From: Lyngbya sp. PCC 8106
Lineage (GTDB): Bacteria; Cyanobacteriota; Cyanobacteriia; Cyanobacteriales; Microcoleaceae
Reading direction: 5' to 3'
Assembly (NCBI RefSeq): GCF_000169095.1
Contig: NZ_AAVU01000011.1
Span: forward strand, 102,739-166,738
Length of the DNA: 64,000 bases
Of this stretch, positions 20,901-28,500 are shown piece after piece (within the stretch, counting starts at the first letter, position 1; each line of letters starts with the position of its first letter). Position numbers and translations under genes: made by a program. The notes under the pieces were generated by a model that was not told the DNA's origin, searched no databases, and saw nothing but the letters and a program-made list of their open reading frames with translations.

Positions 20901-21223
20901 ATGGGGGCGATAGTGAAGATACCTTAGCCGGAGAACAGGGAGATGACTGGTTATTTGGGGATCAAGGTAATGATTTGATTTCTGGTGGAAGTGGTATCGA
21001 TCGCTTTATTCTATTCTCAGGTAGTGGTACGGACACTATCCAAGATTTCCAACTGGGTACTGATTTAATTGCTTTGGGTGGTGGGTTAACTTTTGATGCG
21101 TTAACTCTATCTCAAAGTGGAACTTCGACAATTCTCAGTCTTGACACTCAACAGTTGGCAATTCTCAACGATATACAGGTAAGTGCTTTGACTGAAACTA
21201 GCTTTACGGCTTTTGTCGGCTAA
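14999..21223 (+). CDS. Giant DUF4347 / SdrD-B-like / cadherin-like / RTX surface protein 2
   Basis: The 2074-aa paralog starts with a DUF4347-type domain at about 43-205 (IISHGTQGCLQLG, LYGCNVAAGDAG) and the shared unnamed domain to about 520. It then carries one cadherin-like module, four SdrD-B-like modules (signature SGTVFTDxDNNNTLxPxEPG ... YQFExVxxGxYTVE, at about 634-737, 861-960, 971-1072 and 1199-1299), and modules starting ESSSIPNNSN or ESSSILNNSN. The GGCNCPPLP motif is near 1662, RTX repeats run from about 1690 to 1990, and the C-terminal block ends in FTAFVG. SdrD-B modules are known from Gram-positive surface adhesins as calcium-stabilised stalks. A large part of the middle was duplicated recently (see repeat at 17210). 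The start ATG at 14999 lies 37 nt after the proximal hairpin. Confidence 0.9.
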   Translation: MTFSKSGTTSTSYSTISSNIFQKKPESFQNSPEVYSSVSVCARKIDILVVVDAQVEDTEKLLKGVISGAEVILLDSTKDGVKQITHALREYTEISELQIISHGTQGCLQLGNTQLSLDTLDLYANELQNWSVDTLILYGCNVAAGDAGVEFIEKLHQFTGAKIAASLNKTGNAALGGDWNLDVKTDEFDVTLALSPEAIANYRHTLPLPIQNLVTEAQDAEESDTEASGIIYNFGQGSNLQVQSFEDEEDSRYLSAGVLNNFKLRRVDNPEGVQGLRQIVWYQEDESSATDPDSTTINLIPEQAQSDDGRTPMQTALFSEFINRGTDNIFANVDNPDGNINNIERVDYISTDGLSLPQDSEDLDGIGFLILERGGNDPFKIAAITAVDDQGNPTAYGDLLSFANPADPNDVDWGLSDTEFRVRVLRQEEGDGDISNTRVPQQINSDPQNIAGIFVSYEDLLAGNPDLQDSQFFGYSLFPPDIDGTNDLVELSDFPPDTSDREGPENERGGLDLVGGGVVYRREDINFPPEAGDDTAITDPDTPVEISVLENDRDDRDDVPGQPVEDPISIVGITTPPANGIATVDDRGTPDDPTDDVIVYTPNFGFNGAEDSFVYQITDGEDTTTATVTVTVTSTIVGGTVFTDTDGDDNLDPNEPRLGNITVNLVDDQGNPVGTPAETSADGVYQFEGFAPGEYTVEVDTTDEDLPTGVTLGTDSVPVTVAANQPVTEVNFGFDPAPVNQPPIAQNVESSSIPNNSNSIALPLSTDNFSDPDGIVETIRLTLPNPAQGVLLFDGVEVSDPTQVQLLTPNQLDNLSFRPNPTYQGDASFTYQVTDDDGAVSDIANITIPVAAAGGGTPSNSTVSGTVFTDNDNNNTLSPDEPGIENITVNLVNTNGTVVDSVDTNADGVYQFESVASGDYTVEIDTTDTDIPADFTLGTLNNVSVPVDANQSVTDVNFGFDSPPIPIPTTTVSGTVFTDTDNNNTLGPDEPGIENITVNLVNTNGNILASVPTNADGGYQFEGVAPGNYTVVVDTTDTDLPTDVTLGTSSDVEINVEANQPFDGVNFGFDSTPTPVNQPPIAQNVESSSIPNNSNSIALPLSTDNFSDPDGIVETIRLTLPNPAQGVLLFDGVEVTDPSQVQQLTPNQLDNLSFRPNPTYEGNASLTYQVTDNDGATSDLASITIPVAAAAGGGTPSNSTVSGTVFTDNDNNDTLDPSEPGIEDITVNLVDQNGTVVDTAETSVDGVYQFESVASGDYTVEIDTTDTDIPADFTLGTPNNVPVTVVANQSVPDQNFGFDSTSSNTNVPPTATNQNVNTTFETTASFDLTDNVSDPDGTVDLTTIDLDPTTPEIDQQVTLPQGTFTVNNQGQVTFAPAGNFSGTVTVPYTIQDNLGATSELADISVTVSPDSNQPPSAEDVESSSILNNSNPIPLPVSTANFSDSDGTVELINFTLPDPAQGILLLDGVAVTNPIQVQRLTPNQLDNLTFQPGSGFSGNASFSYTVTDDDGANSNIANITVPVIAVSVPTNPGGGNGGPSGPPVNLPPEAENETANIPNDGTRFPIPPLRATDLDGSINFYTITQLPPNGTLLINGEEVTNLDQVQQLTPEQAGQLTFEPDPNLTSDVSFTYTATDNEGTVSNVATVSLVVDDDSSIPRGEPIDDGGCNCPPLPEFGVIPLPEPSGLIPTAFNAFGSIDGTPQSDTISGSLGSDMVFAFGGDDHIEASEGPDTVFGGDGNDLSFGEEGNDSLLGDRGSDTLIGSNGSQDIAATATIDENDFIYGHASNDLMQGGPGADMMYSGKQDDFAYGGQNDDMVWGDLGSDTLYGDQGNDTMIGDTADENEVEAERGLSGMIDFMWGGAGDDLMNGGRSNDTLSGGVGNDTVRGGKEDDLVYGEAGDDLMYGDLGNDLLCGNEGNDTIYGDINDNETISTLPGRDTLCGGSGNDILFGNEDQDRLCGGEDSDTLYGGDSEDTLAGEQGDDWLFGDQGNDLISGGSGIDRFILFSGSGTDTIQDFQLGTDLIALGGGLTFDALTLSQSGTSTILSLDTQQLAILNDIQVSALTETSFTAFVG
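17210..18898 (+). repeat. Recent internal duplication in giant gene 2
   Basis: A segment of about 675 nt (17210-17880) recurs at 18221-18898 with an offset of 1011-1014 nt; one codon differs in length at an Ala-Gly linker. Stretches well over 100 nt are identical, for example around the NVESSSIPNNSNS codons. The offset equals 337-338 codons, so reading frame is kept. This is a recent duplication of one ESSSIPNN module plus one SdrD-B module. Confidence 0.85.
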
Positions 21224-21224
21224 T

Positions 21225-21402
21225 CTGCTATCGAAAACTGACATAACGCGGTATAATCGGTATTAACGTTTCGTTCCTGCTTCCTTCGGATAACTGGTTT
21301 TCATAGGGTGTCGGCACTTCCTATTCCACAGGCTTAAACCGAATAGCCAACGGCCACGATGTTCGCGCATTGAGGCTGGCGTTCAAATCACGATCTCGAA
21401 CT
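21225..21402 (-). pseudogene. TnpB C-terminal remnant
   Basis: The reverse complement reads VRDRDLNASLNARTSW then PLAIRFKPVE and a TAG stop (complement at 21321-21323), and continues in frame with EVPTPYENQLSEGSRNE toward 21225. RDLNA is the RuvC-III motif of TnpB (IS200/IS605 and IS1341 groups), and the tail with ENQLSEGSRNE looks like common cyanobacterial TnpB ends. Only the last part is present, with an internal stop, so it is a decayed fragment. It occupies the place where the other giant genes have their HIP1 stem. Confidence 0.65.
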
Positions 21403-21404
21403 AG

Positions 21405-21900
21405 ACTCTTATCTTAGCGATCGTGCGATCGCGTACATTCTCAGTGATCGCGCGATCGCAATCATTAATATTTGTGCGATTGGGTTTCTTTCCTTAACCG
21501 AACCTACACCTCGATCTTTCCAAACTTTTATGATCTGGCGAAAAATATAGCGCGAAGCGCTCTTGCAATAGGCAATCAAGCGGCCCGGCAACAGCAGACT
21601 ATGAAAGCGGTGCGACCCCCTAAAGGGTTCGTTAGTTGCGTGATTGTCGGGGAACCCGCCCAACGGCAGTCACTCATGGGGGAAACCCGCGCGCCCCCTT
21701 GCTGCTTCACCAACGCACTAACTCACCACCTGCGGGCGAATCGCGCTTGCCTCGCGACTTGCGGTCAGACCCCAGCGAGGTTTCCTCGCTATGGGAACGC
21801 TGACCCTAACAGGCGGAATAGTCGCTCTGGAAGTTGGCAATCTTAGGGAACGCGCACGCCTGTGAGGATTCTAGGATTTAGAAATGACAATCATGTATTC
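21405..21900. repeat. GC-rich, hairpin-rich interspersed sequence
   Basis: This segment is clearly richer in GC than its surroundings and opens with a cluster of HIP1-like GCGATCGC/GATCGCGCGATCGC. A strong nested hairpin lies near 21763-21805: GGTCAG...CTGACC outside, AGCGAGG-TTT-CCTCGCT (21774-21790) inside. A 124-codon frame over it (21472-21846) has the odd composition typical of translated repeats (Arg, Pro, Cys, Gly), so I treat it as noncoding. I recall similar sequence as interspersed repeats in filamentous cyanobacteria, but could not check it. Confidence 0.5.
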
Positions 21901-21964
21901 GCGTAGTGCTATATATAGCAAAATGTATATCCTGATTCCGGATTAATATACCACAAACGAGTCA

Positions 21965-22072
21965 TTTTGTCAACAGTAAATATGACAATCTACCAACTGT
22001 CATACGAGGAAACTCGGAGAGCGACGAAAAAAAGCTATATATAAATTAAGTAATCTCACTGAGTATCTCAGT
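21965..22072 (+). promoter_or_regulatory. Distal conserved element, giant gene 3 leader
   Basis: TTTTGTCAA at 21965, first dyad ATGACAATC-TACC-AACTGTCAT at 21982-22003 (two mismatches in the stem) and second dyad ACTGAG-TAT-CTCAGT at 22058-22072. The 17-nt spacing is kept. This is the most divergent of the four copies, though its second dyad is perfect with a shifted register. It lies about 624 nt before the start. Confidence 0.65.
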
Positions 22073-22546
22073 CAATGAGATACACAACTGGGTTAAAATC
22101 AGGGTAAATAAATAAACAAGCTGAAGTGATAAGATCAGATAAGTTTTCTCTATCACTAGAAGGTTAACTTTAGCAACGCATCTGAATTTTTAAAAGAAAC
22201 AAGAGGCTCGAAGTTTGAGCGCAGACCTCTACAATCTTTTCAACGTTTGAACCCTTAAAAAGCGATAATAATTAAGGGTTTCTGGGTCATCTTGATTCTT
22301 AAAACTCAATAACAAGAGGCTAGATTTGTGTTAAATTTTGCCTAAAATTAAGTTTAAGTATTCAGAGGAAATCCTTTCACAGGTTTCTCAAAAACTAGCG
22401 ATTTTCTAGATTATTTAGCTCAAGTCGATGAAGTGATTTTCAGTTACTTTTCGTCTAGAAACTCGGCTGAATTTATGCTGCAAAGCAACAAATTGATTGG
22501 GAAAAATCAACCTCATTAGAGGTGACATTTCTCTGTGCAAAAAATT

Positions 22547-22574
22547 AATCCTCCTAAAGTTTTCCGTAATTTTT
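22547..22574 (+). promoter_or_regulatory. Truncated proximal element before giant gene 3
   Basis: AATCCTCCTAAAGTTTT matches the 5' arm and loop of the gene 4 hairpin (AATCCTCCGAAACTTT), and CGTAATTTTTC matches the sequence downstream of it. About 20 nt, including the whole 3' arm, are missing, so the hairpin cannot form in the same way. Confidence 0.6.
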
Positions 22575-22588
22575 CTAAATAGGCAAAA

Positions 22589-25500
22589 ATGAACCCAACA
22601 AAAACAGAGATTCTGGTTGTTATTGATGCTCAAGTCGAAGACGCAAAAAAGCTGTTTGAAGGCGTTGTAACCGGAACAAAAACAATAGTTATCGACCCGA
22701 CTAAAGACGGGGTTGAACAGATTACAGAAGCAATCAAAGAAAATAGCAATATTTCCGAAATTCAGATCATTTCTCACGGTTCACCCGGCTGTTTACAACT
22801 GGGTAATAGCGAACTGAGTCTTGAGACGTTAAACCGCTACGCCAACTCCCTAAAAACTTGGTCCCTCAGCAGTTTATTACTCTACGGTTGTAACGTTGCA
22901 GCCGGAGACGCCGGGGTTGAATTTATCGAAAAACTCCGTGAAATTACCGGAGCAAAAATAGCCGCTTCAGCCAATAAAACAGGTCATTCTGCTTTGGGAG
23001 GAGACTGGAATTTAGAAGTTAAAACCGAAGAATTTGAAGTCTCTTTAGCTCTGAGTTTAGACGCGATCGCCAACTACAACTTTACCTTCCCTCGCCCCAT
23101 TGAAATCAGAAATGAGGATATAGGAAATCTTCAAGTATCTGAAGAATCCGAGCTTGAAGTTAATCAAGATGGACAATCATTGACTTATACCTTTGGGCAG
23201 GGTGAGAACAAAGAAATTTTCAGCTTTTTAGACTCGGAAAGTAATCAAGAATTTGAGCCGGTCATTAGCATTAGCACATTTAAGTTGAGACGGGTTAATA
23301 ACAATCAAGTTACAGGTAAGCAACAAATCATCTGGTACGAAACAACGCCTGATAGCACCAATACAGAGATTAAATTAGCTCCGAATCTTGCCACGGGCAC
23401 CGGCGATCAAGAAGCGATGGAAGTTGCTTTGAGTAGTGACTTGATTAACCGAGGTACGGATAATATTTTCGCTAATACTGGCAACAATCAAGGAATGGTC
23501 AACAACATAGAACGAGTTGACTATATTCAGTCAGGAAACGGTTTAGATGTTCCCCAAACCGATCTAGATGATATTGGTGTTGTGATCATGGAACGGGGAG
23601 GAAATGATGCTTTCTTCATAGCAGCTATTACCGAACTTGATGACAATGACGACCCCAGTGCCTTCGGGAGCTTAGTCAAGGTTGGAAGGAATGATTGGGG
23701 CAAATCTGACGATGCCCAGTATACCTTCAAAGTTCTGCGTCAAGAGGAAAACGGAGACGAGATTATCTCCTCACAGCCCCGCAACAACAACTCACAACCC
23801 ATCGGAGGCGTTTTTATCAGCTACGAAGATTTGTTAGGTGAGAATCCTGATATTAATCAATTCTTTGGGTATGCTCTGTTTTCACCGGATATTGATGAAC
23901 AAAGAGCAAATTCTGACCCAAACTACTTGGTTGATTGGAGTAATTTTCCCCTAAATACCCGTGATGGTAACAACGAGGAGACAGGAGGTTTGGACTTAGT
24001 AGGAGGAGGTTTTATCTATCAACGGGCAGATCTGAACCTTCCTCCTGATGCGGTTGATGATACCGCTACAACACAGGTAAATACATCAGTTCCTATTGCC
24101 GTTTTAAGCAATGATCGCGACCCGGAAAACGACCCGTTAAACATTACAACTTTTGACGTAAATTCAGCTAATGGTGGAACAGTTGCACCTTCAGCTAATG
24201 GTCAGTTAATTTATACTCCTGCTGACGGTTTCACGGGAACAGATACCTTTACCTACACGTTAAATGATGGTAATGGGGGAACCGATACAGCAACAGTTAC
24301 AGTAACAGTTGACACCCGTCCCAATACCAATCCTGATGCGGTTGATGATACTCTGATAACAGGTTTCAATACACCCGTTACTATTAACGTTCTCGGTAAC
24401 GATACCGACCCGGAAAACGACCCGTTAAACATTACAACTTTTGACGAAAATTCAGCTAATGGTGGAACAGTTGCACCTTCAGCTAATGGTCAGTTAATTT
24501 ATACTCCTGCTGACGGTTTCACGGGAACAGATACCTTTACCTACACGTTAAATGATGGTAATGGGGGAACCGATACAGCAACAGTTACAGTAACAGTTGA
24601 CACCCGTCCCAATACCAATCCTGATGCGGTTGATGATACTCTGATAACAGGTTTCAATACACCCGTTACTATTAACGTTCTCGGTAACGATACCGACCCG
24701 GAAAACGACCCGTTAAACATTACAACTTTTGACGAAAATTCAGCTAATGGTGGAACAGTTTCACCTTCAGCTAATGGTCAGTTAATTTATACTCCTGCTG
24801 AGAATTTCACGGGAACAGATACCTTTACCTACACCATTAATGATGGTAATGGGGGAACCGATACAGCAACAGTTACGGTAACAGTTGACACCCGTCCAAA
24901 TACCAATCCTGATGCGGTTGATGATACTCTAACAACAGGTTTCAATACACCCGTTACTATTAACGTTCTCGGTAACGATACCGACCCGGAAAACGACCCG
25001 TTAAACATTACAACTTTTGACGAAAATTCAGCTAATGGCGGAACAGTTTCACCTTCAGCTAATGGTCAGTTAATTTATACTCCTGCTGACGGTTTCACGG
25101 GAACAGATACCTTTACCTACACCATTAATGATGGTAATGGGGGAACCGATACAGCAACAGTTACAGTAACAGTTGACACCCGTCCAAATACCAATCCTGA
25201 TGCGGTTGATGATACTCTAACAACAGGTTTCAATACACCCGTTACTATTAACGTTCTCGGTAACGATACCGACCCGGAAAACGACCCGTTAAACATTACA
25301 ACTTTTGACGAAAATTCAGCTAATGGCGGAACAGTTTCACCTTCAGCTAATGGTCAGTTAATTTATACTCCTGCTGAGAATTTCACGGGAACAGATACCT
25401 TTACCTACACCATCAATGATGGTAATGGGGGAACCGATACAGCAACAGTTACAGTAACAGTTGACACCCGTCCAAATACCAATCCTGATGCGGTTGATGA

Positions 25501-28500
25501 TACTCTAACAACAGGTTTCAATACACCCGTTACTATTAACGTTCTCGGTAACGATACCGACCCGGAAAACGACCCGTTAAACATTACAACTTTTGACGAA
25601 AATTCAGCTAATGGCGGAACAGTTTCACCTTCAGCTAATGGTCAGTTAATTTATACTCCTGCTGAGAATTTCACGGGAACAGATACCTTTACCTACACCA
25701 TCAATGATGGTAATGGGGGAACCGATACAGCAACAGTTACAGTAACAGTTGACACCCGTCCAAATACCAATCCTGATGCGGTTGATGATACTCTAACAAC
25801 AGGTTTCAATACACCCGTTACTATTAACGTTCTCGGTAACGATACCGACCCGGAAAACGACCCGTTAAACATTACAACTTTTGACGTAAATTCAGCTAAT
25901 GGTGGAACAGTTGCACCTTCAGCTAATGGTCAGTTAATTTATACTCCTGCTGAGAATTTCACGGGAACAGATACCTTTACCTACACCATTAATGATGGTA
26001 ATGGGGGAACGGATACAGCAACAGTTACAGTAACAGTTGACACCCGTCCAAATACCAATCCTGATGCGGTTGATGATACTCTGATAACAGGTTTCAATAC
26101 ACCCGTTACTATTAACGTTCTCGGTAACGATACCGACCCGGAAAACGACCCGTTAAACATTACAACTTTTGACGAAAATTCAGCTAATGGGGGAACAGTT
26201 TCACCTTCAGCTAATGGTCAGTTAATTTATACTCCTGCTGAGAATTTCACGGGAACAGATACCTTTACCTACACGTTAAATGATGGTAATGGGGGAACCG
26301 ATACAGCAACAGTTACGGTAACAGTTGAAGAACCTGTAAATACGAATCCCGACGCGGTTGATGACGAGCGCTCAATTCGTTCTAATACAGCAATTATTAT
26401 CAACGTTGTTGGTAACGATAGCGACCCGGAAAACGACCCCTTAAATATTAGCAACTTTGAGGAAAATTCGGCTAACGGTGGAACGATAACTCGTTCAGCA
26501 AGCGGTCGAGCGTTAGTCTATACACCTGCGGCGAATTTCACCGGAACAGATACCTTTACCTACACGGTAAATGATGGTAATGGGGGAACGGATACAGCAA
26601 CAGTTACCATTAACGTTGAAACCGATCAAACCTTGCTCGCCGCCAACGACACCGCCACCACCGACCAAAATACCAATGTTACAATCAACGTTTTAGCTAA
26701 TGACATTGACCCGGAAAATGATCCGTTAGAGATTAACACCTTTGACGAAAATTCAGCTTCGGGCGGAACAATTTCTCGCTCAGAAAATGGTGAAGCATTA
26801 GTTTATACACCGGCTCCCGGTTTCTCAGGAACAGATACCTTTACCTACGAAGCCACAGACGGGACCAATACCGATATCGCGACTGTTACCGTTACCGTTA
26901 ACCCCGCAACCAACACCGAACCCTCAGCCATTGATGACGAGCGCCGGACTGAGGTGAATACAGCAGTTACCGTCAACGTTCTCACCAACGATACAGACCC
27001 GGAAAACGACCCGTTAACCATTGAAAATTTTGATGAAACTTCAGCCAACGGGGGTATTATCGAGCCTTCCGAAGAGGGTCAGGCGTTAGTTTATACACCC
27101 CCTCAAGGGTTTGTAGGAACAGACACCTTTACCTACACCATTAATGATGGTCAGGGCGGAACCGATACGGCGACAGTTACTATTAACGTCACCGACGAAC
27201 AACTCAAACCCGAAGCGGTTGACGACCGAGCCACGACCCAACAGAATGCAGAAGTTAGTATCAATGTTGTGGCTAACGATCTTGACCCGGAAAACGATCC
27301 GTTAAATATTAATTCCTTCGATCAAACTTCCGCCAACGGAGGAACAGTTGCGGCTTCTGAAGACGGTCAATCTTTAGTTTATACCCCCGCTTCCGGTTTT
27401 ATCGGTGTTGATACCTTTGTCTATCAAGTTACCGATGGAACAAATACCGATATCGCCACCGTTACCGTTAACGTTGAAGCCGCCAACGAGGTGGAAAACC
27501 AACCCCCCACAGCCACCGACGAAAACGTTAACACACCCTTTCAAACTCCTGTTACCTTTAATCTGAGTGATAATGTTAGCGATCCGGATGGAAACATAGA
27601 CCTGAGTACAATAGACTTCGATTTGACAACGCCAGAAATTAATCGTCAGCTAACATTATCTCAGGGAACATTAACCGTAAATAATCAAGGTCAAGCCACC
27701 TTTACACCCGTTGGCGGTTTTACCGGAGTTGTCAGCATTCCTTATACTGTAGCCGATGACTTGGGAGCAACTTCCCAACCCGCCAATATTTCCATTACAG
27801 TTAACCCCGACTCCAACCAACCCCCCACAGCCGAGGACGTTGAAAATACATCCATTCTCAACAGTAGCGCTGCAATTCCTCTACCCTTATCTGCGGCGAA
27901 CTTTGGCGACCCCGATGGTACAGTAGAACGGATTAACTTGACATTACCCGACTCCGGACAAGGTACACTGTTGCTTGATGGTGTGGCGGTAACAGACCCC
28001 GCTCGGGTTCAACGGTTAACCCCAGATCAACTCGATAACCTCAGCTTCCGACCCAATTCTCAATTTGTCGGGAACGTCACCTTTACTTACACCGTGACAG
28101 ACGATGATGGTGCTAATTCTAACCTGGCTAATATTACCATTCCCGTTAGCGCCTTCTCCGCTCCCACCATTCCCCCAACTCCCTCTATTCCGTCAATTCC
28201 CTCTGAACCTTCCGAACCCCCCGCTAATTTACCGCCTGTCGTCGAAGATCAAAGCAAGACCGTTCCCAATGACGGAAATCGTTTTCCGGTCCCCCCGTTA
28301 AAAGGGAATGACCGAGATGGTCGGGTTAATTTCTACACCATCACCGAATTACCCCCGAATGGTACTCTGTTTCTCAATGACGAAGAAATCACCAGCTTAG
28401 AGCAAGTTCGGCGCCTAACCCCCTCTCAAGCCGAACAACTCACCTTTGAACCCAATCCGAATTTTACAGGAGAAATTCGCTTTTCTTATACCGCCACCGA

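Larger units (their letters stand above)
21224..22588. other. Region between giant genes 2 and 3
   Basis: The 1365 nt hold the tnpB remnant, the GC-rich repeat, the distal element (21965-22072) and a broken proximal element (22547-22574). The rest, about 22082-22546, is AT-rich and I see no gene in it. A 120-codon minus-strand frame at 22415-22777 overlaps the start of giant gene 3 in antisense and looks spurious. Confidence 0.55.

Noticed and set aside
21472..21846. 124-codon frame with RPPKGFVSCVIVGEP and MGETRAPPCC
   Set aside because: It lies in a GC-rich interspersed repeat, has odd composition and no initiation site; I treat it as noncoding.
22415..22777. 120-codon minus-strand frame across the start of giant gene 3
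   Set aside because: It is antisense to the conserved DUF4347 start and leader, with no ribosome binding site.
24035..26338. Regular repeats that might be read as a CRISPR array
   Set aside because: Units are 288 bp, coding and lack unique spacers. No CRISPR array or cas gene is in the window.
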